Shown: positions 44,046 through 53,799, numbered from the stretch's first letter. The stretch: 64,000 nt of DNA from Ferrimonas sediminum (GCF_900100175.1 NZ_FNEM01000015.1:1-64000); one strand, 5' to 3'. A program made the numbers and translations. Notes: generated by a model not told the origin, from the letters alone.

Positions 44046-44720
44046 TTGAACTACGACTGGATTCTGTTTGATGCTGACGACACCCTGTTTCATTTCGATG
44101 ACTTTGCCGGACTTAAGTTGCTGTTTTCACAGCGCGGCTGCGACTTCGACCGGCAGCACTATCTGGAGTATCAGCAACGCAACCGGCCTTTGTGGGTGGC
44201 GTATCAAAATGGCGAGATCGGGGCCCGGGAGTTACAGCGGATCCGGTTTGAGCCCTGGACCGGCAGGCTGGCCCTGTCGGCGGCGGAGATCAATGCCGCC
44301 TTCCTCAAAGCCATGGCCGAGGTGTGCCAGCCGCTGCCCGGGGCGCGGACACTGCTGACGGCGCTGCACCGCCAGGCACAATTGGGCATCATCACCAATG
44401 GTTTTACCGATCTGCAGCAGGCGAGATTGAAAAATACCAATCTTGAAGGGCTGTTTTCGCTGCTGGTGATCTCTGAGCAGGTCGGGGTGGCCAAACCGGA
44501 TCCACGTATCTTTGATCATGCCAAGTCATTGATGGAAAATTCGCCGGCACAGCGGGTATTGATGGTGGGGGACAACCCCCACTCCGACATTCTCGGTGGC
44601 CAGCGGGCCGGGTTTGATACCTGTTGGCTTAACCAGCACGACCGCCCCTGCCCGGACGGCATCGTGCCTGATTTTCAGGTGCGCAGCCTACCTGAGTTGC
44701 AGGCGCTGTTGCTGGCCTGA
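44046..44720 (+). CDS. yjjG: Pyrimidine 5'-nucleotidase, HAD family
   Basis: YjjG hydrolyses pyrimidine nucleoside monophosphates. The 224-residue HAD hydrolase has motif I DADDTLFHF (Asp nucleophile near residue 9), motif II TNGFTDLQQARL, motif III Lys in VAKPDPRIF and motif IV GDNPHSDILGG. The start is TTG 44046: GGAGA lies 6-7 bases upstream and the sequence begins with the conserved NYDWILFDADDTL. It ends three bases before the convergent trmL gene. Confidence 0.92.
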   Translation: MNYDWILFDADDTLFHFDDFAGLKLLFSQRGCDFDRQHYLEYQQRNRPLWVAYQNGEIGARELQRIRFEPWTGRLALSAAEINAAFLKAMAEVCQPLPGARTLLTALHRQAQLGIITNGFTDLQQARLKNTNLEGLFSLLVISEQVGVAKPDPRIFDHAKSLMENSPAQRVLMVGDNPHSDILGGQRAGFDTCWLNQHDRPCPDGIVPDFQVRSLPELQALLLA

Positions 44721-44723
44721 TGG

Positions 44724-45188
44724 TTACAGCGCGCCGTTAAACCCCAGCTGGCGCCAGGCTTCATAACTGACGATGGCCACGGTATTGGACAGGTTGAGGC
44801 TGCGGCTGCTGCCAAGCATGGGGACGCGAATTCGTTGGGATTCGGGAATGGCCTCACGCACCGACTGGGGCAGGCCCCGGGTTTCGGGGCCGAACAGCAA
44901 CACGTCACCACTTTGGTAGGCTGGCTCGGTGTGGGGGCGGCTGCCCTTGGTGGTCAGGGCGAACAGGCGCCGGCCAGCCATGGCCTGCAGAAACGCCTGG
45001 TAGTCGGGGTAGCGGCTCACCCGGGCCAGATCGCCGTAATCCAGCCCGGCCCGGCGCAGCTTCTTCTCTTCCAGATCAAACCCCAGTGGCTCAATCAGGT
45101 GTAGCCGGCAGCCGTTGTTGGCACACAGGCGGATGATGTTGCCGGTGTTGGGGGCGATTTCGGGTTCGTACAGGGCGATTTCAAACAT
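44724..45188 (-). CDS. trmL: tRNA (cytidine34/uridine34-2'-O)-methyltransferase
   Basis: TrmL methylates the wobble base 2'-OH of tRNA-Leu. The 154-residue SPOUT protein shows [23 protein letters not shown] at the start and the SAM-knot motifs [10 protein letters not shown] and [24 protein letters not shown] 45188 gives the length of the E. coli enzyme (157); an upstream in-frame start is unconserved. It sits behind the cpxA gene on the same strand with an 80-base gap. Confidence 0.95.
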   Translation of the reverse strand: MFEIALYEPEIAPNTGNIIRLCANNGCRLHLIEPLGFDLEEKKLRRAGLDYGDLARVSRYPDYQAFLQAMAGRRLFALTTKGSRPHTEPAYQSGDVLLFGPETRGLPQSVREAIPESQRIRVPMLGSSRSLNLSNTVAIVSYEAWRQLGFNGAL

Positions 45189-45267
45189 GGAGCTTGCCGG
45201 TTGAGTTGGGAAGGCGGAATGGTGACACAGGCGACCCGGCCGCCGCAAGCGCGGTGGCCGGGATGGC

Positions 45268-46695
45268 TCAGGCGGCGGGCAGATCCAGGGTGACCTTCAG
45301 CCCGCCCTGTTCACCGAGCGTCGCGACGACGCTGCCGTGGTGGGCCGTGGCGGCTGCCTGAACGATGGCCAGCCCCAGGCCCCAGCCGCCAGACTGGCGA
45401 TCCCGGGCTTCAGAGACGCGATGGAAGGGTTTGAAGATTGCCTCCAGCTGAGCTGGCGGTACGCCCTGCCCGTCGTCTTCGACGCTGATCAGCACCCGTT
45501 GCTGGTGTTGTCGGGTGGTCAGGGTAATTCGGTGATCACCATAGCGGATGGCGTTGCGGAGCAGGTTCTCCACCGCACGGCAGAGCAGGGTGTCGTTGCC
45601 CACCAGAGCGAGGCCGTCGGCGAGTTGAGTCTGCACCTGTTTGCCCTGCTGTTCGGCCTCGAAGCGGGCACCGTCGATCACGGCGTCCAGTAAGCTGTCC
45701 AGAGCGAAACGCTGCCGGTGCTCGCTGCCCTGGTTGGTCAGTCGTGACAGTTGCAACAGCTCCTGAATCATCATCTCCATCTGATCCGCCTGTTGACCCA
45801 GACGCATCAGCTCATTGCTGTCCTGACCTTTCTTTCTAGCCAGGGCCAGAGCCAGCTGGATGCGGGTCAGTGGTGTGCGCAGTTCGTGGGATATGTCTGA
45901 AATTAATCGCTGTTGTTCCCGCACCTGGGTGCTGAGAGAGCTGGCCATGGCGTCGAAGCTTTTGGCCAGTTGCCCAACCTCATCGCGGCGGCCGAGAATC
46001 TGGCTGTCGACCCGGGCATCGAGGTCGCCATCGGCCAGCTGTTGCGCGGTGCGTTTGAGGGCGTTCAGTGGCTTGCCGAAGTGCCAGGCCACAAAACCAA
46101 AGATGATGCCAGAGGCCAGCGCCATGGCCAGGATCAACACCAGGGGGTTGTCCTGCAGGTAAAACAGCCAGGATCTGGGGTGGGGCTTGCGCATCTCCAC
46201 CAGCAACAGATAGGGCTGGCCTTTCAGGGTTAGCGGCTGCGGGCCGAACACCACGGCACTGCGGGAGCGCACCGACAGCGGTTGCTGCAGGTTTTCGCTC
46301 TCAAGCAAAAATTTTCGAACCGGCTTGGGAAGCCGCTGCTGGTGTCGGCCCAGCACACCGCCCTGTGGAGTGACGATGTGAAATCGAAAACGGTCGTCCT
46401 TGAACGGGCCGTCGCCAAACTCGGGGTGTTTCATCATCCCTGGCGGAGGCCGTCGGTCCGGGTGCCGCAACCGGTCAACGAACCGATCCACATCCTGAAT
46501 GGGTAGCCGTTCGATGCGTCTGGCGGATTTAATCAGCATATCCTTCTGCCAGGTCTGAAGAGGCTGGCGATCGTCCAGTTGCTGAAATTTGGGCAGCAAA
46601 ATAACGGCGCCGACGATCACCAGTGAGGTGAGCCAGAACGCCAACAGCAGTTTGATGAACAGCCGGTTCGGCAAACCGGCCCCTACTCGAGCCAT
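45268..46695 (-). CDS. cpxA: Envelope stress sensor histidine kinase CpxA
   Basis: CpxA senses misfolded envelope proteins and phosphorylates CpxR. The 475-residue protein has two transmembrane helices (about 12-33 and 178-200) with a periplasmic domain between them, HAMP ([14 protein letters not shown]), the phospho-acceptor His in [13 protein letters not shown] and ATPase boxes [17 protein letters not shown] and [10 protein letters not shown]. It overlaps cpxR by 13 bases, so translation is coupled. Confidence 0.93.
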   Translation of the reverse strand: MARVGAGLPNRLFIKLLLAFWLTSLVIVGAVILLPKFQQLDDRQPLQTWQKDMLIKSARRIERLPIQDVDRFVDRLRHPDRRPPPGMMKHPEFGDGPFKDDRFRFHIVTPQGGVLGRHQQRLPKPVRKFLLESENLQQPLSVRSRSAVVFGPQPLTLKGQPYLLLVEMRKPHPRSWLFYLQDNPLVLILAMALASGIIFGFVAWHFGKPLNALKRTAQQLADGDLDARVDSQILGRRDEVGQLAKSFDAMASSLSTQVREQQRLISDISHELRTPLTRIQLALALARKKGQDSNELMRLGQQADQMEMMIQELLQLSRLTNQGSEHRQRFALDSLLDAVIDGARFEAEQQGKQVQTQLADGLALVGNDTLLCRAVENLLRNAIRYGDHRITLTTRQHQQRVLISVEDDGQGVPPAQLEAIFKPFHRVSEARDRQSGGWGLGLAIVQAAATAHHGSVVATLGEQGGLKVTLDLPAA

Positions 46696-47363
46696 ATGTA
46701 GCCCTTGCCGCGCACGGTTTTCACCCGTGGCCGGCCGTCGGTGCGCTCGGGCAGTTTGCGGCGCAGATTGGAAAGGTGCATATCCAGGCTGCGGTCAAAG
46801 GGCATCAGCTTCTTGTTGAGGACAGAGACACTGAGCTCCTCTTTGGAGACGATCTGCCCGGCCTGGCTCAGCAGAGCGTGCAGCAGGGAAAATTCGGTGG
46901 AGGTCAGGGTGATCGACTCCTGCTGGTGCCACACCTCCTGGCGCCCGGGAAACAGGGTCAGATCTCCGGCACTGATCTGATCGGTCTGAGGGTCGGCTTT
47001 GTCGTGGGTGCGGCGCAAAATGGCCTTGATGCGTGCCACCAGTTCGCGGTCGTTAAACGGCTTGGGCAGGTAGTCGTCGGCGCCGATCTCAAGGCCAACG
47101 ACGCGATCGATGTCGTCGCCCCGGGCGGTGAGCATCAACACCGGCAGCTGGCTGTGCTGACGCAGGGATTTGAGCACCTCAAAGCCATTCATCTCCGGCA
47201 GCATCACGTCCAGCAACAGCAGGTCAAACTCCTGCTTCAGGGCCAACTCAAGCCCTTCGCGGCCATTCTGGCTGCTGGTCAGCTCAAAGCCTTCCATCTG
47301 CAGTAATTCCGTCAGCAGCTCACACAGATCCAGGTCATCTTCGACCAGAAGAATCTTACCCAT
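46683..47363 (-). CDS. cpxR: Response regulator CpxR
   Basis: A 226-residue OmpR/PhoB-type regulator. The receiver domain has the acidic pair (EDDLD), the phospho-acceptor Asp51 in LLLLDVMLPEMNG and the conserved Lys in YLPKPF. The C-terminal winged helix ends with RSLDMHLSNLRRKL...[12 protein letters not shown]. It heads the cpxRA operon, is divergent from cpxP, and the shared intergenic region contains a CpxR box, so autoregulation is expected. Confidence 0.95.
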   Translation of the reverse strand: MGKILLVEDDLDLCELLTELLQMEGFELTSSQNGREGLELALKQEFDLLLLDVMLPEMNGFEVLKSLRQHSQLPVLMLTARGDDIDRVVGLEIGADDYLPKPFNDRELVARIKAILRRTHDKADPQTDQISAGDLTLFPGRQEVWHQQESITLTSTEFSLLHALLSQAGQIVSKEELSVSVLNKKLMPFDRSLDMHLSNLRRKLPERTDGRPRVKTVRGKGYIWLE

Positions 47364-47428
47364 TGTTGCCCTCCTATACCTTTCTATAGGCTAAGCCTAA
47401 CTCGTGTCGCGGGGCTTACTTGCCTTAC

Positions 47429-47443
47429 TTTACACAGTTTTAC
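47429..47443 (-). promoter_or_regulatory. CpxR box (GTAAA-N5-GTAAA)
   Basis: On the minus strand the sequence reads GTAAAACTGTGTAAA, an exact GTAAA-N5-GTAAA consensus. It lies 66 bases before cpxR and 83 before cpxP, in the right place to activate both divergent transcripts. Confidence 0.88.
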
Positions 47444-47525
47444 GCAGTGATGCAGTTGCCTAACATTGCAGTAGATATTCTGGATACGTCGATTACATCT
47501 ACCTCAGTCCAGAAAGGAACCGATT

Positions 47526-48020
47526 ATGAAAACTGCAAAACGCGTTGTCCTGGCCTCCGTTGCCGCCGTGGCTCTGGCTGCTACCGCAGTGGCGGGTGTC
47601 GCCGCCCAGGATAAAAATCACGGTGGGGGTTTCCACGACGGCCACCATAACCAAGGTAAGCACGATCGGGGTGGCCGCGGCCACGACATTCGCAAGATGC
47701 TGCGCTCCCTGGACCTCAGCGATGAGCAAAAACAGCAGGTGCGCGACATCATGACTCAGGCCCGTGACCATCGGGTTAAGCCGGACATCGAAGCGGTGAA
47801 ACTGCACAAAGAGAAGCGGCAGCAGTTGATGGACAACCCGGAATTCAATGCCGACCTGGCTAATGAGCTGATTCAGTATCGTCAGGCCCGCCTGGCCGAG
47901 CGTCAGTTGCAACAGATGCAGACCCACCACAAGATCTACCAGGTTTTGACGACCGAGCAGAAACAGCAACTGGCGGAGCGCCAGGCGCAGAAGATGGGCC
48001 GGATGATGGATAAGTTCTGA
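47526..48020 (+). CDS. cpxP: Periplasmic CpxP/Spy-family stress protein
   Basis: The 164-residue product has a signal peptide (cleavage after VAGVAA), a His/Gly-rich N-terminal segment (NHGGGFHDGHHNQGKH) and the long alpha-helical Spy/CpxP fold with two LTxxQ-type repeats, LDLSDEQKQQVRDIM and LTTEQKQQLAERQ. CpxP inhibits CpxA and acts as a periplasmic chaperone-adaptor. It is divergent from cpxRA with a CpxR box between, and fieF follows as in E. coli. The His-rich stretch may bind metal, a feature not prominent in E. coli CpxP. Confidence 0.9.
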   Translation: MKTAKRVVLASVAAVALAATAVAGVAAQDKNHGGGFHDGHHNQGKHDRGGRGHDIRKMLRSLDLSDEQKQQVRDIMTQARDHRVKPDIEAVKLHKEKRQQLMDNPEFNADLANELIQYRQARLAERQLQQMQTHHKIYQVLTTEQKQQLAERQAQKMGRMMDKF

Positions 48021-48042
48021 TTTTTACACCATCACAGAGTGG

Positions 48043-48065
48043 CGGGGCCTTTGGCCCCGTTTTTT
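48043..48065 (+). terminator. Terminator of cpxP
   Basis: CGGGGCC-TTT-GGCCCCG-TTTTTT gives a 7-bp GC stem with a T6 tract 23 bases past the cpxP stop. fieF therefore needs its own promoter or read-through. Confidence 0.92.
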
Positions 48066-48130
48066 GATCCGCCAATGGGGCGGGATGCTGATACAATTGC
48101 GGCAGTTTTGAATTCAGCAAGGGCAAAGCA

Positions 48131-49030
48131 ATGCCAACTCCTGTTCGTTCCGAGTATCAGTTCTGGGTGACCTGGGCCAGTCGTGCGTCGGTGGCCACCG
48201 CCAGCGTTCTGATCGTCGCCAAGTTGGTGGCCTGGTTCTATTCCGGCTCCGCCAGCATGCTGGCCTCGCTGACCGATTCCCTGATGGATGCGGCGGCGTC
48301 ACTGATCAACTTGATGGCGCTGAGGTTGGCGATTCAACCGGCGGACGACAACCACCGCTTTGGTCATGGTAAGGCCGAGCCGCTGGCAACGCTGGCCCAG
48401 GCCGGCTTTATCCTCGGATCCAGCTTTCTGTTGGTGTTTCATGGTGTCGACCGCATTCTTAAGCCGGCTGCCTTGTCCCACTCCGGCATCGGTATCTGGG
48501 TGTCGGTGTTTGCCATCGTCCTGACCCTGGGGCTGTTGTATGTTCAGCGGCATGCGGTCAAGGTCACCGGCTCTACCGCAATTGCCGCCGATGCCTTGCA
48601 CTACCGCTCTGACCTGTTGCTGAACCTGGCGGTATTGATTGCCCTGGTGCTGGCGTCCAAGGGGTTCTGGTGGGCCGACGGCGTGTTCTCGGTGTTGATC
48701 GCTCTCTACATCGGTTATGGGGCCGTCACCCTGGGGTACGAAGCGGTGCAGCTGTTGCTGGATCGGGAAGCCGAGCCTGAGGTGCGTCAGCAGGTGGAGC
48801 AGCTGACTCTGGAGGACCGCCGGGTATTGGGGCTGCACGATCTGCGCACCCGCCGTTCCGGCCACGTGCTGTTTGTGCAGCTGCACATCGAGCTGGAGAG
48901 TGATATCTCGCTGCGGGACGCCCATGACATTGCCGATGCGGTGGAGCAGCGCATTCGCGCTGCCCTGCCGGACAGCGACGTCATCGTGCACCAGGATCCG
49001 CAGAGCGTGGTGGCTACCGCACCGGGCTAG
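48131..49030 (+). CDS. fieF: Cation-efflux pump FieF (CDF family)
   Basis: FieF/YiiP exports Zn2+ and Fe2+ in exchange for protons. The 299-residue protein has six membrane helices and a C-terminal metal-binding domain. The transport site is visible as the Asp pair in LTDSLMDAAAS (helix 2) and HYRSD (helix 5, His/Asp); the HRFGHGKAEPLA loop is a family signature. C-terminal His residues (SGHVLFVQLHIELE) match the regulatory zinc sites. It overlaps the end of convergent glnG by four bases. Confidence 0.94.
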   Translation: MPTPVRSEYQFWVTWASRASVATASVLIVAKLVAWFYSGSASMLASLTDSLMDAAASLINLMALRLAIQPADDNHRFGHGKAEPLATLAQAGFILGSSFLLVFHGVDRILKPAALSHSGIGIWVSVFAIVLTLGLLYVQRHAVKVTGSTAIAADALHYRSDLLLNLAVLIALVLASKGFWWADGVFSVLIALYIGYGAVTLGYEAVQLLLDREAEPEVRQQVEQLTLEDRRVLGLHDLRTRRSGHVLFVQLHIELESDISLRDAHDIADAVEQRIRAALPDSDVIVHQDPQSVVATAPG

Positions 49031-50421
49031 AGGCCCAGCTCTTTGATCTTGCGGGTCAGGGTGTTGCGACCCCAGCCCAGCAGCTTGGCGGCTTCCTGCT
49101 TGTGGCCGCGACTGTGGTGCAGGGCGGTTTCCAGCATGATCTTCTCAAATTGAGGCAGCGCCGTTGCCAGCAGTTCCTGCTGGCCCCGCTTGAGGGCATC
49201 CTGGGCCCAGCTGGCCAGGCCCGACTGCCAGTCTCCCGGCTGGCGGGGGTTTTCTTGACCGCTGCCCGGCTGCAACTCCGGCGGCAGATCCGCCGGCAGA
49301 ATCTCCTGGCCTGAGGCCATGACCGTCATCCAGCGGCAGCAATTTTCCAACTGCCGCACATTGCCCGGCCATTCCAGAGTCACCAGCTTTTTCACCGTAT
49401 CGGGATGCAGTCGCTTGGCGTCCACTCCCAGTTCCTTGGCGGCGCGATTGAGGAAGTGGCGAGTCAGAGCCGGAATGTCTTCGCTGCGGTCCTTGAGGGC
49501 CGGCAGATGCACGCGGATGACATTGAGGCGGTGGAACAGATCTTCTCGAAATTCGCCATCGGCGACGCGGCTCTCCAGATTCTGGTGGGTGGCGGCAATG
49601 ATGCGCACGTCCACCTTGACCGGCTGATGGCCGCCGACCCGATAGAACTGGCCGTCCGCCAGCACCCGCAGCAGCCGGGTTTGTACATCCAGCGGCATGT
49701 CGCCGATCTCATCCAGAAACAGCGTGCCGCCATCCGCTTGCTCGAAGCGTCCCTGGCGCACACCGGAGGCGCCGGTGAAGGCGCCTTTCTCATGGCCAAA
49801 CAGCTCGGACTCAATCAGGTCTTTGGGGATGGCGGCCATGTTCAGGGCAATAAAGGTCTCGCTGGCCCGGGGACTGTGCTTGTGCAGGGCGTGCGCCACC
49901 AGCTCTTTACCGGTACCGGATTGGCCGTTGATCAGGACGCTGATGGTCGAACGGGATAAGCGGCCGATGGCACGGAACACCTCCTGCATGGCGGGCGCCT
50001 CACCGATGATCTCCGGCACCGGAATGGCGGTTTCGCGACGAGGTTTTGTCTGGGTGGCGGATTGTTCCAGCGCCCGCTGAACCAGCGCGACGGCCTCGTC
50101 GATGTCGAACGGTTTCGGCAGGTATTCAAAGGCACCGGCCTGATAAGCGCCGACGGCGCTGTCCAGATCCGAGTGGGCGGTCATGATGATTACCGGCAGA
50201 TGCGGGTAGTGTTGCTGTACCCGCTCCAGCAGGGTCAGGCCGTCGGTGCCCGGCATGCGGATGTCGCTGATGATGGCGTCCGGCTGCTGGTCCGCCAGCG
50301 CCTGCCACAGCGACTCGGCGCTGGCAAAACTGGCACTGCTGATGCCTTCGGCCTGCATGGCCCGCTCCAGAACCCACCGAATGGAGCTGTCGTCGTCCAG
50401 TATCCATACTCGCTCGTTCAT
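49027..50421 (-). CDS. glnG: Nitrogen regulation response regulator NtrC
   Basis: NtrC activates sigma-54 promoters when phosphorylated by NtrB. The 464-residue protein has a receiver domain (phospho-acceptor Asp in IISDIRMPGTDG), the AAA+ domain with the sigma-54 loop GAFTGA and Walker B GGTLFLDEIGD, and a C-terminal Fis-type HTH (HKQEAAKLLGWGRNTLTRKI). The Walker A reads NGQSGTGKE, with Gln where E. coli has Glu. The start overlaps the glnL stop (ATGA), so the two are coupled. It is the last gene of the glnLG unit. Confidence 0.96.
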   Translation of the reverse strand: MNERVWILDDDSSIRWVLERAMQAEGISSASFASAESLWQALADQQPDAIISDIRMPGTDGLTLLERVQQHYPHLPVIIMTAHSDLDSAVGAYQAGAFEYLPKPFDIDEAVALVQRALEQSATQTKPRRETAIPVPEIIGEAPAMQEVFRAIGRLSRSTISVLINGQSGTGKELVAHALHKHSPRASETFIALNMAAIPKDLIESELFGHEKGAFTGASGVRQGRFEQADGGTLFLDEIGDMPLDVQTRLLRVLADGQFYRVGGHQPVKVDVRIIAATHQNLESRVADGEFREDLFHRLNVIRVHLPALKDRSEDIPALTRHFLNRAAKELGVDAKRLHPDTVKKLVTLEWPGNVRQLENCCRWMTVMASGQEILPADLPPELQPGSGQENPRQPGDWQSGLASWAQDALKRGQQELLATALPQFEKIMLETALHHSRGHKQEAAKLLGWGRNTLTRKIKELGL

Positions 50422-51473
50422 TGGCTCTCCTTAGTGGTTATCAGTGGCAGCATCAGGGTAAAGGCGGTATGGCCGGGCCAGCTGTCGACATCGATACGGC
50501 CCTGATGCTGGGCCACGGCATTCTGGGCGATGGACAGGCCTAGCCCTGAGCCATCGGCTTTGCCGGTTACCATCGGGTAGAACAGGGTGTCTTTGAGCTT
50601 GTCGTCGATTCCCGGACCGTTGTCGATGATGCTGACCATCGCCGCCATGCGGTGGCGCTTGCCGGCAATGGTTACCTGGCTGCAGGTTCGCGTCTTGAGG
50701 GTAATGGTACCGCGTCCCTCCATGGCCTGGGCAGCATTGCGGACGATGTTCAGTACCGCTTGCTGCAGCAGATCCCGTTCCATTTCAAAATCGGGAATCG
50801 ACGGGTCGTAATCGCGGATAAACACCAGCGTGTCTGCAAACTCCAGGGCACACAACTGGCTGACCTGTTCGAGAACCCGGTGGATGTTGGCGACCACCCT
50901 GGGGCCAGGCTTTTGTGGTCCCAGCAACCGGTCTACCAGTATTCGCAATCGATCCGCCTGTTCGATGATGATGCCGGTAAACTCCTTCTGGTCCGGCTCG
51001 GTTAGTTGTCGCTCCAGCAGCTGAGCCGCGCCCCGCAGGCCGCCGAGGGGGTTTTTGATCTCATGGGCCAGCCCTCGCACCAGCAACTGGGCCGCGTGGT
51101 GTTGGGCGTACTGGTGCAACTCCTGACTGATTCGCTGTTGTTGATCGATGACCCTGAGCTCCAGCAACCCCTGGCCATCCTGCAGCGGCGTCAGGAACAG
51201 ATCCACTGTGTGGTGCTGACCGTCGAGGGAAACCAGGCTCATGGCGTAGAAGGCGGATCCCTGATGACTGGCGAGGCTCTGTTGCAACTGAGCCGGCTCC
51301 AGGCCAATGCGCGAGACGCAATCGGTCAGGCGGATCTCGGTCAGACGCCGGTGGCTGAGGCCAAACAGCTGCTCGCAGGCCTGATTGGCAAACTGCACCA
51401 TCAGTTGGCTGTCCACCACCATGACCGCGGCAGTCAGGTGATTTAACAAGCGGGTTTCCTCGATCGGTGCCAT
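50418..51473 (-). CDS. glnL: Nitrogen sensor histidine kinase NtrB
   Basis: NtrB is a soluble kinase/phosphatase for NtrC controlled by PII. The 351-residue protein has an N-terminal PAS domain (about 10-120), the phospho-acceptor His in LAHEIKNPLGGLRGAAQLLE and ATP-binding boxes NIVRNAAQAM, DNGPGID and GSGLGLSIAQN. Two NtrC-type sites lie 45-95 bases upstream, so glnLG has its own autoregulated promoter besides read-through from glnA. Confidence 0.96.
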   Translation of the reverse strand: MAPIEETRLLNHLTAAVMVVDSQLMVQFANQACEQLFGLSHRRLTEIRLTDCVSRIGLEPAQLQQSLASHQGSAFYAMSLVSLDGQHHTVDLFLTPLQDGQGLLELRVIDQQQRISQELHQYAQHHAAQLLVRGLAHEIKNPLGGLRGAAQLLERQLTEPDQKEFTGIIIEQADRLRILVDRLLGPQKPGPRVVANIHRVLEQVSQLCALEFADTLVFIRDYDPSIPDFEMERDLLQQAVLNIVRNAAQAMEGRGTITLKTRTCSQVTIAGKRHRMAAMVSIIDNGPGIDDKLKDTLFYPMVTGKADGSGLGLSIAQNAVAQHQGRIDVDSWPGHTAFTLMLPLITTKESQ

Positions 51474-51517
51474 TGGGGCGGGTACTCCTGTGGTGACGGC
51501 TATCCCTAAGATACCAC

Positions 51518-51568
51518 TGCACCAATTTGGTGCAACATCGGTGTGGTGTCGTGCACCCTATTGGTGAT
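51518..51568. promoter_or_regulatory. Two NtrC boxes before glnL
   Basis: TGCACCAATTTGGTGCA at 51518-51534 is a perfect TGCACC-N5-GGTGCA palindrome. TGCACCCTATTGGTGAT at 51552-51568 is a second copy with two changes in the right arm. Spacing between centres is 34 bases. The location fits repression or autoregulation of the glnL promoter. Confidence 0.88.
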
Positions 51569-51648
51569 GCGCCATAAAAGTGGGCAGATCTGGTCGAATC
51601 ACTGCCCGATAGAGAAACACTGCAAGTTGTTTGCCACAATGCGGTGAA

Positions 51649-52164
51649 TCAGGAGCCTTTGGGAGTAAACAGTGCCGACTGGCGGTGCAGGTGTACGGTG
51701 ATGGCGTCGCTGCTGCCCAGCAGCTGTCCCTGGCCGTCGATGATTTGAAGCTGCAGTTGATGGCTGCCACGATCGACGTTGTCCAGGGTCAGGGTCTTGC
51801 CAGCCATCGGCTGTGCCTGGCCGTCGATCAGCAGCACCAGCTGGTGATCCTTAGCCAGAACCGGTGCGATGGCTGCCTTAACGGTGATGCGGCCATGGTT
51901 ATCTCGCAAGGTGGCATCGGCCGCCGGAGCCAGCAGGGTCAGCTGATACTGGGGGGCTGCGTCATCGGTTTGTGTATTCGAAGCGGGGGCTAGGGTCATG
52001 GAGCGGATGGTGATTTGACTGCCGGGGGAAGGCGTCAGGCGGTCGGCACGGGCATGGGCGGGGGCGGTGTCGCTGTAATGCACCACGCCGTTGGCGTCTA
52101 CCCAGCGGTAGACGGTGCCGTGGGCCAGGTTGCTGATCAGCAGCAACAGTAACAGAGTCCGCAT
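51649..52164 (-). CDS. DUF4124 domain exported protein
   Basis: The 171-residue protein (ATG 52164) has a signal peptide (cleavage near AHG) and the DUF4124 block VYRWVDANGVVHYSDTAP directly after it. The rest is a beta-rich Ig-like region (YQLTLLAPAADATLRDNHGRITVKAAI). Proteins with this domain are often encoded between glnA and glnL in gammaproteobacteria, which holds here, but their role is unknown. A link to nitrogen control is only positional. Confidence 0.85.
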   Translation of the reverse strand: MRTLLLLLLISNLAHGTVYRWVDANGVVHYSDTAPAHARADRLTPSPGSQITIRSMTLAPASNTQTDDAAPQYQLTLLAPAADATLRDNHGRITVKAAIAPVLAKDHQLVLLIDGQAQPMAGKTLTLDNVDRGSHQLQLQIIDGQGQLLGSSDAITVHLHRQSALFTPKGS

Positions 52165-52208
52165 CCCTGGGCTCCCGATGGTATTGGTATCCACAGTGTA
52201 GCAGCCAT

Positions 52209-52235
52209 AAAAAAGCCCACCATGACGGTGGGCTT
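52209..52235 (-). terminator. Terminator of glnA
   Basis: GCCCACC-GTCAT-GGTGGGC followed by T6 on the minus strand, about 25 bases past the glnA stop. Confidence 0.9.
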
Positions 52236-52258
52236 AAAGTGCTGGTTTATTTTTGTTT

Positions 52259-53668
52259 TTAGCAGCTGTAGTACATGTCGAACTCAACAGGGTGAGTGGT
52301 CATGTTCAGGCGTTCAACCTCAGCACGCTTCAGCTCGATGTAGGAATCGATGTAGTCGTCAGAGAACACGCCACCGGCGGTGAGGAACTCACGATCCGCA
52401 TCCAGGCAATCCAGGGCTTGTTCAAAGGAGGCGGCAACAGTTGGGATCTCTGCGGCTTCCTCGGCTGGCAGGTCGTACAGGTCTTTGTCCATCGCTTCGC
52501 CAGGATGGATCTTATTTTTAATTCCGTCCAGACCGGCCATCAGCATGCTGGCAAAGGCCAGGTACGGGTTGGCGGTTGGATCCGGGAAGCGCACTTCGAT
52601 GCGGCGCGCTTTCGGGCTGGGTACTACTGGAATCCGGATGGAGGCCGAGCGGTTACGGGCGGAGTACGCCAGCATTACCGGGGCTTCGAAACCGGGAACC
52701 AGTCGCTTGTAAGAGTTGGTGGAGGCGTTGGCAAAGGCGTTGATGGCGCGGGCGTGCTTGATGATGCCGCCAATGTAGTACAGGGCGGTTTCAGACAGGC
52801 CGCCGTACTTGTCGCCGGCAAACAGGTTTTCGCCGTTCTTCATCAGAGACTGGTGGCAGTGCATGCCGGAACCGTTGTCGCCGACAACCGGCTTAGGCAT
52901 GAAGGTTGCGGTCTTGCCGTAGGCGTGGGCCACGTTGTGCACCACGTACTTGTAGATCTGAATCTCATCCGCTTTTTCAACGATGCTGTTGAACAGGGTG
53001 GCGATTTCGTTCTGACCGGCGGTGGCCACTTCGTGGTGGTGCGCTTCGACGGTCAGGCCCATCTCTTCCATCACCAGACACATGGCGGAACGCAGATCCT
53101 GAGAGGAGTCGACCGGGGCAACCGGGAAGTAGCCGCCCTTCACGCCGGGACGGTGACCCATGTTACCGCCTTCGAAGTGCTTGTCGGAGTTCCAGCTGGC
53201 TTCCTCAGCGTCGATTTGGTACATGGAGCCGGCCATGTCGGTCTTGAACTTAACGTCGTCAAACAGGAAGAACTCCGGCTCTGGACCAAAGAACACTTCG
53301 TCGGCAAACCCGGCGCTGCGCATGTAGCCTTCGGCGCGTTTGGCGATGGAGCGAGGGTCACGGTCGTAGCCCTGCATGGTGGTTGGCTCGATGATGTCGC
53401 AACGCAGGTTCAGGGTGGACTCTTCGGTAAACGGATCCAGTACCGCGGTAGCCGCATCCGGCATCAGCACCATATCGGACTCGTTGATGCCTTTCCAGCC
53501 GGCAATGGAGGAGCCGTCGAACATCTTGCCCTCTTCAAAGAAGTCACCGTCAATCTGGTGGCTGGGCAGGGAGACGTGTTGCTCTTTACCTTTGGTATCG
53601 GTGAAGCGCAGGTCGACAAACTTCACATCGTTTTCTTTAATTAGTTCTAATACGTGTTCGACAGACAT
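52259..53668 (-). CDS. glnA: Glutamine synthetase, type I
   Basis: GlnA makes glutamine from glutamate and ammonia with ATP. The 469-residue protein (ATG 53668) contains [13 protein letters not shown], the ATP-binding segment [11 protein letters not shown], the glutamate-binding [10 protein letters not shown] and the adenylylation site NLYDLPAEE-type DLYDLPAEE (Tyr near 397). Length equals the E. coli enzyme. Transcription is from a sigma-54 promoter with NtrC boxes upstream. A long reverse frame through the gene is a shadow. Confidence 0.98.
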   Translation of the reverse strand: MSVEHVLELIKENDVKFVDLRFTDTKGKEQHVSLPSHQIDGDFFEEGKMFDGSSIAGWKGINESDMVLMPDAATAVLDPFTEESTLNLRCDIIEPTTMQGYDRDPRSIAKRAEGYMRSAGFADEVFFGPEPEFFLFDDVKFKTDMAGSMYQIDAEEASWNSDKHFEGGNMGHRPGVKGGYFPVAPVDSSQDLRSAMCLVMEEMGLTVEAHHHEVATAGQNEIATLFNSIVEKADEIQIYKYVVHNVAHAYGKTATFMPKPVVGDNGSGMHCHQSLMKNGENLFAGDKYGGLSETALYYIGGIIKHARAINAFANASTNSYKRLVPGFEAPVMLAYSARNRSASIRIPVVPSPKARRIEVRFPDPTANPYLAFASMLMAGLDGIKNKIHPGEAMDKDLYDLPAEEAAEIPTVAASFEQALDCLDADREFLTAGGVFSDDYIDSYIELKRAEVERLNMTTHPVEFDMYYSC

Positions 53669-53720
53669 CCTGTTTACCTCCAAATGGCGTGTACGGCCCG
53701 AAATGCTATGTCACAGCCTA

Positions 53721-53738
53721 TGCTAAAGCTGTGCCAAA
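53721..53738 (-). promoter_or_regulatory. Sigma-54 promoter of glnA
   Basis: On the minus strand TTTGGCACAGCTTTAGCA has GG (53735-53734) and GC (53723-53722) separated by exactly 10 bases, with the strong TTGGCAC -24 element. The start of transcription would be near 53711, giving a leader of about 43 bases to ATG 53668. Confidence 0.9.
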
Positions 53739-53799
53739 GTATTAAGTCATTGATGTGTAGGGCTTTTGGTGGGGGAGTGTAGCGAGCAGGATGCCAAAT

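Noticed and set aside
52253-53644. A 463-codon plus-strand frame opposite glnA
   Set aside because: It is Val/Gly/His-rich with no domain and is fully contained in glnA, a classical antisense shadow.
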